Positions 16,975 to 26,370 of a DNA stretch of 64,000 nt are shown one piece after another; the first letter of the stretch is position 1; each line of letters begins with the position of its first letter. A program made the translations under genes and the position numbers. The stretch is from Segetibacter koreensis DSM 18137 (GTDB taxonomy: Bacteria > Bacteroidota > Bacteroidia > Chitinophagales > Chitinophagaceae), in contig NZ_KB893331.1 of assembly GCF_000374045.1 (NCBI RefSeq), forward strand, positions 20,818 to 84,817, in the 5' to 3' direction. The notes under the pieces were generated by a model that saw only the letters and a program-made list of their open reading frames with translations, did no database searches and was not told where the DNA came from.

Positions 16975-17373
16975 TTGAATAAAAACTCTAAGATAAACTG
17001 GGATGCTTTAGGGATAGCCGCATCAGTTGCTTGTGCCATTCACTGTGCCCTATTACCATTGTTATTTACCAGTCTTCCACTATTTGGTATTAATATAATT
17101 GAGAATAAGATTTTTGAAATTATCATGGTGATTGTAGCTTTTGCAATAGGCGTGTATAGTTTATACCATGGCTGGAAAAAGCACCATCATAACTACATTC
17201 CGCTTTTGGTATTTTCTGCGGGATTTATATTGCTTGTATTGAAATTATTTTTTGATGCTTACGAAAACTGGCTACTTCTGCCGGCCGTAATAGGAATAGT
17301 CTCGGCCCATATGATAAATTTTCGGGCATGCAAAATTCACAATCATGCGCATGCCGATGATTGTAACCATTAA
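16975..17373 (+). CDS. MerC-like membrane protein
   Basis: A 132-residue protein with about four membrane spans. ACAIHCALLP at residues 19-28 is the Cys-x-x-x-Cys motif of MerC-domain proteins, and the C-terminus is rich in His and Cys (RACKIHNHAHADDCNH), suggesting metal binding. MerC imports mercuric ions in classical mer operons, but chromosomal homologues beside a Fur-family gene are more likely part of zinc or copper handling. The start is a TTG at 16975; no ATG precedes the conserved motif. The promoter ends only seven bases upstream of it. Confidence 0.78.
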   Translation: MNKNSKINWDALGIAASVACAIHCALLPLLFTSLPLFGINIIENKIFEIIMVIVAFAIGVYSLYHGWKKHHHNYIPLLVFSAGFILLVLKLFFDAYENWLLLPAVIGIVSAHMINFRACKIHNHAHADDCNH

Positions 17374-17453
17374 TTAAGTTAATCAGAAATAATTGCTACT
17401 AAAAATGCAATGCTTTTTAATAGCAGATGAAACTTTAAAAATATCAACTGGCC

Positions 17454-18971
17454 CTAAACAAAAGAATAAGTAATATTTCCATCTTTTTCATCTTTTAAGG
17501 CAATACCTAATTGCAATAACTCACTCCTTATTGCGTCAGATGTTGCATAATCTTTTTTTGCCTTGGCCTGTTTTCGCATCTGAATTAATACCTGCAACAC
17601 TCCGTCAAGTTTTGAGTAATCTCCTTCCAATTCACTTTTAAGACCCAAAATGTCTTCTGCAAAAGTTTTTATTTTAGATTGCATCTGGTGAAAAGTGTCA
17701 CTGCTTAGTGCCGATGCAGGGATATGTTTATCTTTTATTGAATTGATTACAGGAACTATTTCAAACATATTAGCCAGAACTTTTGCAGTGTTAAAATCAT
17801 CATTCATAAATTCATCAAGCTCCTGCAACAAGGTCTGCACTTTTGTGTCCAATTCTGCATCAACTCTTTCTTTCTCAAATTCAATATCAGAAGGCTTTAT
17901 TTTCTGAAGATATTCATGGGCCTCCCAAAGTCTTTTTAAGCCCTTTTCGGCAGATTGTAAAGCTTCATTGCTAAAATCAAGGGTGCCACGATAATGAGTC
18001 TGCAAAATAAAGAAACGGATGGTCATCGGGCTGTATGCCTGTTCTAAAATAGGATGACTTCCACTAAATAATTCACTGATTTTAATGACATTGTTATAGC
18101 TTTTTCCCATTTTCTTTCCGTTAATGGTAATCATATTGTTATGTATCCAGTAACGGGCAGGTGTTATGTGATTGCAAACGGTACTTTGAGCTATCTCGCA
18201 TTCGTGATGTGGAAACTGGAGATCCATGCCGCCACCATGAATATCAAACTGGTGACCTAGGTATTTCGTACTCATTGCGGAGCATTCAATATGCCAACCG
18301 GGAAAGCCTTCTCCCCATGGACTTTGCCAACGCATTATGTGTTCAGGAGGAGCGTTTTTCCACAAAGCAAAATCAGCTTTATTTCTTTTTTCCTCCTGGT
18401 TCTCAAGTTCGCGTGTCGTATCTTCCTGCTCGTCAAGTACTCGGCCACTTAACATGCCATAGGGCAGACCCAATTTAGAAAAATCTGTATTATATTTTTC
18501 AACGTCAAAATATACGCTTCCATTAACAACGTATGCATAACCATCTTCGATTATTTTTTCTATCATCACAACCTGCTCTACTATATGACCTGTAGCAGTA
18601 GGTTCGATACTTGGCTCAAGATTATTAAACCGGTGCATTGCCCAATGAAAAAGGTTAGTATATTTTTGAACCAGTTCCATTGGCTCCAGTTTTTCAATAA
18701 CTGCTTTTTTGCTTATTTTATCTTCAGCCTCTCTTCCTTCTTCTTCAAAGTGGCCGGCATCTGTTATATTTCGTACATATCTTACTTTGTACCCTAGGTA
18801 TTGAAGATAGCGGTAAATAAAGTCGAAGGTGATAAAAGGCCTTGCATGACCTAAGTGACTTTCTCCGCTAACTGTAGGCCCGCACACGTACATTCCCACG
18901 CGACCTTCTATTAATGGAACAAATTCCTCCTTGCGACGGGTTAAAGTATTATACACCTTAAGTGAAGACAT
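17454..18971 (-). CDS. cysS: cysteinyl-tRNA synthetase
   Basis: Charges tRNA-Cys in the cytoplasm. The class I HIGH region is HLGH in [14 protein letters not shown] near residue 37 and the KMSKS loop reads KKMGKSYNN. Zinc-site residues include the early Cys in MYVCGPT and the pair in GWHIECSAM and [10 protein letters not shown]. At 505 residues it is slightly longer than the usual 460-470, with extra residues around [18 protein letters not shown] and the [17 protein letters not shown] segment. It stands alone with gaps on both sides. Confidence 0.96.
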   Translation of the reverse strand: MSSLKVYNTLTRRKEEFVPLIEGRVGMYVCGPTVSGESHLGHARPFITFDFIYRYLQYLGYKVRYVRNITDAGHFEEEGREAEDKISKKAVIEKLEPMELVQKYTNLFHWAMHRFNNLEPSIEPTATGHIVEQVVMIEKIIEDGYAYVVNGSVYFDVEKYNTDFSKLGLPYGMLSGRVLDEQEDTTRELENQEEKRNKADFALWKNAPPEHIMRWQSPWGEGFPGWHIECSAMSTKYLGHQFDIHGGGMDLQFPHHECEIAQSTVCNHITPARYWIHNNMITINGKKMGKSYNNVIKISELFSGSHPILEQAYSPMTIRFFILQTHYRGTLDFSNEALQSAEKGLKRLWEAHEYLQKIKPSDIEFEKERVDAELDTKVQTLLQELDEFMNDDFNTAKVLANMFEIVPVINSIKDKHIPASALSSDTFHQMQSKIKTFAEDILGLKSELEGDYSKLDGVLQVLIQMRKQAKAKKDYATSDAIRSELLQLGIALKDEKDGNITYSFV

Positions 18972-19129
18972 GCGTTATAAAAAATTAGTAAAAATTAATA
19001 AAAAATATAATTATTGTTAAACGGGGCACAAAGGTAATTTAACTGGTCACCAGAAGCAAGTAAATTGCTTATGCCATGTTTAGACCTTAATCATTGAAAT
19101 TTCTAGTTCTATCATAGACCGATGTCTTC

Positions 19130-20236
19130 TTATTTAAGACCAATATCAGTAACCAGCATAAGATGGTCACTTAAATCTTCATCAACAAGATCAAATTGGA
19201 GAATAAAAAAATTTTTATCTGGTAAAATATAGTCAATTCGAAGCGTGGGGGCAAGTGCGAGGTAAGTACGGCCTATACCTAGAGAAGTAGCCAAAAATAC
19301 GTCCTGCCAGTCCTTCCGAATATGAAAATAAGTGTAACTATTAGGGACATCATTAAAGTCGCCACAAATAACACTGGGGTAAGGGGAGTTATCAAGAGCT
19401 TCTCTTACAATATTTGCCTGCTTGCCTTTTTGGGTATATGCCCGTTTCATCTTTTCGATTATGCTTAGTGAAGCGGGTAAAGCTTTATTTTCAGTTTTTT
19501 TTATTTTTTCAATGTCGTCGTAATCTTCTTTTTTAAACTTAAAAGACTGAAGGTGTGTAGTAAATACTCTTATGATCTTTCGGGGAGTTTGTACGTCAGC
19601 ATAAATCAGGCTTTCAGCAGATGTACCGGGAAACCGGATTTTTCCTGAATCGACAATCGGAAATTTCGAAAAAATAATACTTCCTGCCTGGTAACTTTGT
19701 TTTGCTCTTGTAAAGTCTTTGGAGAAATAATGGTAAGGATACTTATTTTTAAAAGGACTTAGGTTGTTTTGAGCATCTGAATTATTAAATTCCTGCAGGC
19801 AAATGATATCAGGATTTTGTGTCATGATAGTCTCAGGAATTGTAGCACGGTCAATTCTTTTCTTATCTGCTTCTTCACTTAAGCCTACAAGGCTCCGGAT
19901 ATTCCAGTCAACAATGCGAAGGTGTGTGCTGTCTTTTTTTTCAGTAAAAGTTTCATATTTGTTTGTTGCAAACAATACACTTAGTTGTTTCCACCCAATA
20001 AGCAAAGTTATTATTGATATAACAGAACCCATGGGTTTGACGAGCCACCAAAAAAAAATTGAAAAAATAAGCAGCAAGGCCAGGTAAGGAACTGAGAGCC
20101 CAAAGAGTCCCATAAACCACCACGCTGACGGATTAAGGTATGGAACAAGGCAGGCAATAAGAAAAAAGGCTGCGATGATGCAGTTTACAGTTATAAAAAA
20201 ACGATTTAAAATGCTTGTAACCTTTTTGCCCGCCAT
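19130..20236 (-). CDS. membrane-anchored endonuclease/exonuclease/phosphatase-family protein
   Basis: The frame is open from 20305, but the ATG at 20236 (MAGKKVTSILNRFFITV) gives a clean start. The 368-residue product has about three N-terminal membrane spans, then an EEP fold with VDWNIRSLVG, CLQEFNN, the CGDFNDVPNS catalytic Asp-Asn pair and a final SDHLMLVTDI. EEP proteins cleave phosphodiesters in nucleic acids or phospholipids; the target of the membrane-anchored type in Bacteroidota is not known. Active site residues all look intact, with the catalytic part facing either side of the membrane. Confidence 0.86.
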   Translation of the reverse strand: MAGKKVTSILNRFFITVNCIIAAFFLIACLVPYLNPSAWWFMGLFGLSVPYLALLLIFSIFFWWLVKPMGSVISIITLLIGWKQLSVLFATNKYETFTEKKDSTHLRIVDWNIRSLVGLSEEADKKRIDRATIPETIMTQNPDIICLQEFNNSDAQNNLSPFKNKYPYHYFSKDFTRAKQSYQAGSIIFSKFPIVDSGKIRFPGTSAESLIYADVQTPRKIIRVFTTHLQSFKFKKEDYDDIEKIKKTENKALPASLSIIEKMKRAYTQKGKQANIVREALDNSPYPSVICGDFNDVPNSYTYFHIRKDWQDVFLATSLGIGRTYLALAPTLRIDYILPDKNFFILQFDLVDEDLSDHLMLVTDIGLK

Positions 20237-20433
20237 ACTGTAAATATAAAAAATTAGATAGCTGGTATTTATTAGCTGTACTCTTATTAACTTTTGAAAT
20301 GTCACCTTTCAAAAAGCAATATAATGATACAAAGCTTAAAAGTTACCTGAAACATGATACCGTTGTAGGCGATAACTGTTTTTATGAGGTTTTACAATAG
20401 AAAAAACAAAAAATATTTATGGAAACAGCAACG

Positions 20434-21351
20434 TTATAATTCCTCCCGGCTGGCTTTTTTCAAAAATTCTTTTTCATCCTCAGTTAAAGCATGATAACCT
20501 TTTGTGTTTATTTTATCAAGCAGGTCGTCAACGCGTTGTTGGGTAACGTGAGGAGTTTTTTTAAATGGTTTTTGATTTGATTTATAAAACAATTGTTTGG
20601 AGGGAGAGTCCTTTACATGTTTTTTCTGTGGGTTAAAGAGGTCATCTACCCAATTTACCAGATCACTCATCCACTGCCCCCAGTCATTACCTTTTTGCAG
20701 TTGCCATACAAAAACATAGCCCATTAATCCCCCGGCAACCAGTGCAGCAGCTTGTCCCGCATTTCCTGCTCCCACTGTGCCTAATCTAAAAATAATAAAT
20801 ATGGCTGTTAATACCCATAAAGGAATATTTAACATAGGAAAAATCCGGTACCTGGGAGCTAATGATGTAGTTGCAATGGCAATGGCCATTAAAGAAGGAC
20901 CCGCGCCAGACATCGGAAAAACACTGTTTACATTTTCTTTTAAAACAGGAATAAGATTTACAGTTAAAAGAAAAATAACTGAACCCGCCAGACCGCCATA
21001 CAGATAAACGGGAATCAGCTTTTTATTGCCTGTAAGACTTTGGAAAATATAACCAAATCCCCATAACCAAAGCATACTTGAGATCAACTCCCAAAGACCG
21101 ATATGCGTAAACATATAAGAAAGCAAAGTCCATGGACGTGTTGCAAAAACCGCCGGCTGGGCAGGAAGAGAAAGCAGTTGGAGCACCTGGGCTTCAAAAG
21201 TGCCCACTGTACTATTGTTTACCAGGTAAACAATCTTTATAAAACTTAAAAAAATGAAAACAAGTACGTTTACTACAATCAGCAACAAAAGAGAGTTTCC
21301 ATCCTCGCCAAGCAGAATTTTTTTGCGGTTATTTTGCTGTAAAATGCTCAT
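20434..21351 (-). CDS. rhomboid-family protein lacking catalytic residues (pseudoprotease)
   Basis: A 305-residue membrane protein that aligns with the next gene's rhomboid fold but not with its active site. Where the active protein has GASGAVFG, this one has GAGPSLMA at residues 149-156, so the nucleophile Ser is Gly151. The catalytic His is Leu204 (ALVAGG) and the helix Asn is a Ser (ELISSMLWL). The soluble C-terminus of about 85 residues is basic and ends with a DDLLDKINTKGYHALTEDEK stretch common in Bacteroidota rhomboids. It is 32 bases from the active rhomboid and is probably co-transcribed with it. Confidence 0.85.
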   Translation of the reverse strand: MSILQQNNRKKILLGEDGNSLLLLIVVNVLVFIFLSFIKIVYLVNNSTVGTFEAQVLQLLSLPAQPAVFATRPWTLLSYMFTHIGLWELISSMLWLWGFGYIFQSLTGNKKLIPVYLYGGLAGSVIFLLTVNLIPVLKENVNSVFPMSGAGPSLMAIAIATTSLAPRYRIFPMLNIPLWVLTAIFIIFRLGTVGAGNAGQAAALVAGGLMGYVFVWQLQKGNDWGQWMSDLVNWVDDLFNPQKKHVKDSPSKQLFYKSNQKPFKKTPHVTQQRVDDLLDKINTKGYHALTEDEKEFLKKASREEL

Positions 21352-21383
21352 GGTTTAAATATTAAAAATCTACACCTCAGATT

Positions 21384-22208
21384 CTAATAAAAGTTACGCC
21401 TATTTTTTTTATTCCAGGTTAGTACCAACAAAAAACCCACCAAACCACCTCCAATATGTGCCCAGTGCGCGATATTATCTCCTGCATTGTTTAAAACCCC
21501 CGAATAAATTTCAAACCCAAAATACGCCAATCCTACCCATTTTGCTTTAATTGGTACTAAAAAATAAAAATATAAATAAGTATTGGGAAATAAGTAAACA
21601 AATGCTGCTAAAATACCAAATACTGCCCCGCTGGCGCCGATCGTAGGGTTGCTTATTACAGAATAGGTAACATCCGATACATATTTAACAAGTCCCCGCA
21701 TACTACTTCCATCACCAGGGTCTGCAAGATAATTTTGTAAGACTGACGCACCTGTAGGGTCATTGTTTAATCCATACCTCCTAAAAAATCCAATCGCTCC
21801 CTCAGGCGTTACATGTTGTTTGAGTAGTAAAAACTGGCTGAGTAATGGGTGATAATCGTACCATAAGAATGCTAATTGTATTAATCCCGCTCCGATACCG
21901 CATAAAAAATAAAAAGTCAGGAACCTTTTTGGCCCCCACAGCGTTTCAAGGTGTGCTCCAAACATCCAGAGAGCAAACATATTGCTGAATAAATGCATGA
22001 AACTGCCATGTAAAAATAGGTGTGTTACTATTTGCCATGGCTGGAAGAGGGGAGACTTTACATGATGCAGCCCCAGCAGATCTTCCATATTTAATATTCC
22101 ACTTGCGCTTAGAGTTTGCTGCGCAAGAAAAAAAAGAACATTTATAATCAGCAGATTCTTAATAACTATGGGAAGGATTTCGAAACGGCTCGGTCTGAAT
22201 TCGGTCAT
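21384..22208 (-). CDS. rhomboid intramembrane serine protease
   Basis: A 274-residue polytopic membrane protease that cuts helices within the membrane. The catalytic Ser193 lies in GASGAVFG, and His251 in HWAHIGGG. The HGSFMHLFSNMFALW helix with its conserved His and Asn is present. A loop of about 60-70 residues rich in charged and Gly residues separates this helix from the catalytic Ser, a longer insertion than in Escherichia coli GlpG. It is followed after 32 bases by a second rhomboid that lacks these residues. Substrates are unknown. Confidence 0.92.
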   Translation of the reverse strand: MTEFRPSRFEILPIVIKNLLIINVLFFLAQQTLSASGILNMEDLLGLHHVKSPLFQPWQIVTHLFLHGSFMHLFSNMFALWMFGAHLETLWGPKRFLTFYFLCGIGAGLIQLAFLWYDYHPLLSQFLLLKQHVTPEGAIGFFRRYGLNNDPTGASVLQNYLADPGDGSSMRGLVKYVSDVTYSVISNPTIGASGAVFGILAAFVYLFPNTYLYFYFLVPIKAKWVGLAYFGFEIYSGVLNNAGDNIAHWAHIGGGLVGFLLVLTWNKKNRRNFY

Positions 22209-22245
22209 AATATATTTAATGGTTACAAAGGTATGTTTCTATAAG

Positions 22246-23646
22246 TTAGCGAAGTTTTAATTGAACTACATTTTCAATGTGTAACGTATGCGGAAACATA
22301 TCTACCGGTTGAATTTTTGTCACCTCATATTTCTCACTTAATAAAGCTAGGTCGCGTGCCTGGGTTGCAGGATTGCAGCTAACATACACTATTATGGGAG
22401 CAGATATCTCCAGCAGCTTTTTTACCAGTTTTTCATGCATGCCTGCCCGTGGAGGATCTGTTATTATAACATCGGGCCGGCCTTCATTATTAAAAAACTC
22501 CCCATTGCATACATCAATAACATCTCCGGTGAAGAAGGCCGAATTTTTAAGATTATTCAAACGGGCATTTTCTTTTGCATCTTCTATTGCATCTTCCACC
22601 ATTTCTACACCTACTATTCTTTTTGCAAGCCTGCTCACAAATATACCAATACTGCCTGTGCCGCAGTATAGGTCATAAACAGTTTGTGTACCGTTTAGTT
22701 CTGCAAAATCCCGAGTAATCTTATAAAGTTTTTCGCCCTGTGAAGTATTTGTCTGAAAAAAAGATTTTGGAGAAATCTTAAATTCGAAATCTTCCAGCTT
22801 TTCTATAATGTACCCCTTTCCTGAAAAAACCTGCGGCTGCAAATCAAAAAGACTATCATTCCTTTTTGTATTAATGGTATATAACAGCGTGGTAATTTCA
22901 GGAAAATTCTTCTGAATGAATTCAAGCAGGGGAAATAATATTTTTTCATCTTCATATCCCACCACCACATTTACCATAATTTCTCCCGTGGTAGCAATAC
23001 GAATAAGTAAGTTGCGAAGGTAACCAGTATGATTGCGGATATCGTAGTGAGAAATGTTATGTTCTTTTGCATATTTCACCACCGCTAACCGTAAAAAATT
23101 TGTCGGCTCACTTTGCAGGTGACATTCTATAATCGGTACCACTTTATCGAAATAACCGCGTGCGTGAAAGCCTGCGACGTTTTCATCAGCAGAAATTAAC
23201 GGGTTATGAAGTTCTTCAGCTAGTAAAAAACGTTTATTAGAAAATGTGTATTCCATTTTATTGCGGTACCGGGTAGTTTGTTCTGCACCGATAATCGGCA
23301 TAATTTCAGGCAGGTTTACTTTACCAATACGCGTGAGGTTATCCGCGACCTGCTGTTGCTTGTATTTCAACTGCTGGTGATAAGGAAGCATTTGCCACTG
23401 ACAACCGCCGCAAACACCAAAATGCTGGCAAAAAGGTTCTACTCGCAAATCACTGTATTTATGAAAATGCACAACAACACCTTCTGCCCAGTCTTTTTTA
23501 TTCTTTTGAAGCAATACATCTACCTCATCACCCGGTATGGTGTTCTCTACAAATATGACTTTGCCTTCTACCCTTGCGAGAGATTTTCCTTCTGCAGCAT
23601 ATTTTTCCATTACTACATGATGCAATACCACTTTCTTCCTTCTCAT
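22246..23646 (-). CDS. rlmD: 23S rRNA (uracil-5)-methyltransferase RlmD/RumA family
   Basis: SAM-dependent methylation of a uridine in 23S rRNA (or a related tRNA target). The 466 residues contain an N-terminal TRAM-like domain, three clustered cysteines (Cys73, Cys79, Cys82 in CQHFGVCGGC) that with a further Cys would hold a 4Fe-4S cluster, and a C-terminal methyltransferase domain with DLYCGTGSIG, DPPRAGM and the nucleophile Cys in YVSCNPATQARD. RlmD and RlmC/TrmA relatives are close; the presence of the cluster cysteines rules out TrmA. Confidence 0.9.
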   Translation of the reverse strand: MRRKKVVLHHVVMEKYAAEGKSLARVEGKVIFVENTIPGDEVDVLLQKNKKDWAEGVVVHFHKYSDLRVEPFCQHFGVCGGCQWQMLPYHQQLKYKQQQVADNLTRIGKVNLPEIMPIIGAEQTTRYRNKMEYTFSNKRFLLAEELHNPLISADENVAGFHARGYFDKVVPIIECHLQSEPTNFLRLAVVKYAKEHNISHYDIRNHTGYLRNLLIRIATTGEIMVNVVVGYEDEKILFPLLEFIQKNFPEITTLLYTINTKRNDSLFDLQPQVFSGKGYIIEKLEDFEFKISPKSFFQTNTSQGEKLYKITRDFAELNGTQTVYDLYCGTGSIGIFVSRLAKRIVGVEMVEDAIEDAKENARLNNLKNSAFFTGDVIDVCNGEFFNNEGRPDVIITDPPRAGMHEKLVKKLLEISAPIIVYVSCNPATQARDLALLSEKYEVTKIQPVDMFPHTLHIENVVQLKLR

Positions 23647-23828
23647 TTCGCAAAAGTAGCGGAAGACTACGATTTATTGAATTATGAAAGAATTGAAGAA
23701 CTTCATTTTATTGGTTTATTTAATAAAACTCTTACCTTTAAAGTAGAAGGCTACACAGAGTTATGCTGACCAACGGAGCGTCGCAAGAAAAGTTTAATAG
23801 AAGAACAAATGGCTGTACCAAAAAAAGC

Positions 23829-24434
23829 TCATACCTGAGGAACAGCATCTTTATAATTCCATAAATGCATGCAAGCGTATGTGCGATAGGGCTTCCATTT
23901 TAAAGATATTTTCAGCATTTTTTCCTTTAGCAGCTTTTTATCATCTGTAGGCAACTTATATACTTTAACCATTGCCTGCTGTATACCGAGGTCATCAACT
24001 GCAAAAACATCTTCGCGACCTAACGTAAACATCAGCAGCATTTCTACCGTCCACCTTCCGACCCCTTTTATTTGCGTAAGCAAATCAATAATCTCTTCGT
24101 TTGTCAATGACAACAGTTTCGAATCTGTTATTTCATTTTCAATGCAAAATGCGGCAACATTTTTTACGTAACTGACCTTAGCATTTGAAAGACCGATACC
24201 GCGTAAAGTTTCAGACGGAGTATCAAGCACTTGCTTTGGTTGTGGCTCCTCACCTTCGTATATTTCAAGAAAACGTTTGTAAATGACTTTTGCGACTTTG
24301 GTGCTCAATTGTTGACTCATGATACTTGCCATCAAGCGCAAGGAAATATTTTCATGCATTTGTAACAGTGGTACAGGTTCTTTTATAATTGTTGCCAGTT
24401 TTTTATCTTTCTGCAATTGAAATAAGTATTCCAT
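23829..24434 (-). CDS. DNA-3-methyladenine glycosylase II-like (AlkA family)
   Basis: A 201-residue HhH-GPD glycosylase that removes alkylated bases. The helix-hairpin-helix reads LLTQIKGVGRWTVEML and the catalytic Asp is in the VFAVDDLGIQQ segment. Compared with Escherichia coli AlkA (282 residues) it lacks the N-terminal TATA-box-like domain, which is usual for the shorter family. It is 182 bases downstream of rlmD on the same strand. Function is assigned from the fold and catalytic residue. Confidence 0.87.
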   Translation of the reverse strand: MEYLFQLQKDKKLATIIKEPVPLLQMHENISLRLMASIMSQQLSTKVAKVIYKRFLEIYEGEEPQPKQVLDTPSETLRGIGLSNAKVSYVKNVAAFCIENEITDSKLLSLTNEEIIDLLTQIKGVGRWTVEMLLMFTLGREDVFAVDDLGIQQAMVKVYKLPTDDKKLLKEKMLKISLKWKPYRTYACMHLWNYKDAVPQV

Positions 24435-24539
24435 TTTTTAAAATTACTACAAAGTAAATTTGGCATGTGATTTTTGCATATCATAGATTGCAGAAAGTAC
24501 TCGCTTACAAACGCTAACCTTATATACTGTTACTAACTT

Positions 24540-25010
24540 ATGAAAAGATCTGCATTTTTTTGTTGCCAGCTTACGCCGTATCAATTCTTTTGCGTATTTG
24601 TAATTTGTTTTACCGCTGGTTTGCCTCAAAGATCATATGCACAAAACCGGGATGAAATAACTATAAGAAAATTATTGGCAGACCAGATTGCAGCATGGAA
24701 CAACAACAGTATTGAAGATTTTATGAAAGGTTATTGGCAAAGTGACAGTCTAATGTTTGTAGGAAAGAATGGTTTGAAATACGGATATAAAACAACGCTT
24801 GAAAACTATAAAAAAAGTTACCCCGATACCTCTGCAAGGGGCAAGTTATATTTTGATATATTACAAATGAAAAGGCTCAGCAAAGAGTATTATTATGTAA
24901 CAGGAAAATGGCTACTAATGCGTTCAATTGGTAACCTTGACGGATATTTTACGCTGCTTTTTAAAAAAATAAAAAACCATTGGCTCATTATTGCAGACCA
25001 TAGCCGATAA
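24540..25010 (+). CDS. secreted NTF2-like (DUF4440/SnoaL-type) protein
   Basis: A 156-residue protein with an N-terminal signal sequence (hydrophobic FFCVFVICFTAGL ending before SYAQ). The mature part starts with IRKLLADQIAAWNNNSIEDFMKGYW and ends with HWLIIADHSR, which fits a cone-shaped NTF2-like domain of the DUF4440 type. Such proteins may bind small ligands or act as enzymes; no catalytic residues can be assigned. It lies divergently from the AlkA-like gene. Confidence 0.7.
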   Translation: MKRSAFFCCQLTPYQFFCVFVICFTAGLPQRSYAQNRDEITIRKLLADQIAAWNNNSIEDFMKGYWQSDSLMFVGKNGLKYGYKTTLENYKKSYPDTSARGKLYFDILQMKRLSKEYYYVTGKWLLMRSIGNLDGYFTLLFKKIKNHWLIIADHSR

Positions 25011-25054
25011 TTATTAATAGTAAGGAAAGATAGAGTAATAGCTTTTGCTCTGAT

Positions 25055-25273
25055 TTAATTATTTATTCTCCAAATTTTTTTATATAATATTATAAGAATT
25101 ACAACGCTTATAATAAACCATACGTAAAAAAGGATATTGCCAATAGTAATTTGTTCACCTATAAAAGCATTGTCTCCTTTAATGGCAGCTGTAGCATTAA
25201 CGGCAAGCCAAATAAATGCTATCACTAAGCTGTTTGCAACACGTTTTAGGAATGCCGCTGCTTCAGGTTCCAT
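25055..25273 (-). CDS. small membrane protein (72 aa)
   Basis: Two predicted membrane helices, NSLVIAFIWLAVNATAA and ILFYVWFIISVVILIILYK, separated by a short polar loop with GDNAFIGEQ and closed by a basic tail (KKIWRINN). No family recognised. It lies 62 bases upstream of the GH25 gene end region, on the same strand as GH25, and its ATG is standard. Confidence 0.55.
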   Translation of the reverse strand: MEPEAAAFLKRVANSLVIAFIWLAVNATAAIKGDNAFIGEQITIGNILFYVWFIISVVILIILYKKIWRINN

Positions 25274-25335
25274 TTTTTATTGTTTTACAGGAGCGTTAAA
25301 CCAAAACCAAATATAAAGTTAGGTTTTTTGGTTCA

Positions 25336-26118
25336 TTACTTAACCAGCAGCTTTTCAAAATCGCGGCTGTCGCCGTTAAAAACATTAAAGTCAACAGGTT
25401 TTGTTATGCCGTTAACCCTGCCTCTTTCATTGTGTTGCCAAAATACCCAGTCGCGGTTTATGCGTGGCTTGTCTTTTTCAAGATAATGAGCGGCCCAAAG
25501 GGGGTATTCGTCAAACTGTCCCTGCATATACCTCGAATAAAAATTGACATAAGTATATACGATCGGCTTCACCTTATAGTAGTCTTCCACTACAGCGAGC
25601 CAATCCTGCACTTCTTTGCGCATTTTCTCAGGTTTTACCCCGTACAACTGCTCGATATCTAGTACTGGTGGCAGATCACCTGGTTTAAGTTCTACGTGAC
25701 TGATAAAATTTTTAGCCTGGATTTTTCCGCTTTTGGTAGCAAGAAAAAAGTGGTAAGCGCCTCTTATCACGCCAGCTTCTGCAGCTTTTTTCCAATTTCG
25801 TTTAAATTGTTTGTCAACATTGCCTAATCCTTCAGTAGCTTTTATAAAAGCGAAACTTATGTGTACATCATTCACCTTCATTTCTTTTACTGACGGCCAG
25901 TCGATAAAGCTTTGATACTTGCTTACATCTATTCCATGAATCTCGTAACTGTCAGGTATATCTATACCAAAAGCAGGATAGCGAACAAATCTTGCCCGTT
26001 GAATGCTCGCGTTCTTATACAGTAAATATGCAATAACAGCTAAAGCAACCAAAATACAAGGAATAATTATATACCATATTTTACCTGCATTTTTCTTTGT
26101 TGATTTTCTTTTAGCCAT
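25336..26118 (-). CDS. GH25 muramidase (lysozyme)
   Basis: A 260-residue cell-wall hydrolase that cleaves the glycan strands of peptidoglycan. After a basic start (MAKRKSTKKNAG) comes a membrane span, IWYIIIPCILVALAVIAYLL, that would act as a signal anchor, then the GH25 barrel. GIDVSKYQSFIDWPSV opens the barrel and DIEQ holds the catalytic acidic residues, with the later WVFWQHNERG as in the family. The position as a signal-anchored enzyme suggests periplasmic wall remodelling. Confidence 0.88.
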   Translation of the reverse strand: MAKRKSTKKNAGKIWYIIIPCILVALAVIAYLLYKNASIQRARFVRYPAFGIDIPDSYEIHGIDVSKYQSFIDWPSVKEMKVNDVHISFAFIKATEGLGNVDKQFKRNWKKAAEAGVIRGAYHFFLATKSGKIQAKNFISHVELKPGDLPPVLDIEQLYGVKPEKMRKEVQDWLAVVEDYYKVKPIVYTYVNFYSRYMQGQFDEYPLWAAHYLEKDKPRINRDWVFWQHNERGRVNGITKPVDFNVFNGDSRDFEKLLVK

Positions 26119-26370
26119 AAACCTGCATCATCTGCAATGACAAATATGACTAATAATGTGTGAAGTAAAAATGAAAACTTTTATTTGTAAATCTGATTAT
26201 GTCACTTGGCTTATTCAATACGGAACTGTTTAAGTTGCGATTGCAGCAATTATTACTTTCGTTTGCATAAAGGAATAGGCAGGAGATTGAAAAGAAGGGA
26301 TTGTAAATAATATTTGATAACTATATTTATTTAGTCTAAAAACAGCAAAGCCAACATCAACTTTAAAAAT

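Noticed and set aside
23278..23769. Plus-strand ORF of 163 codons
   Set aside because: Mostly antisense to rlmD, with Cys/Phe/His-rich composition; the short tail in the gap has no recognisable domain.
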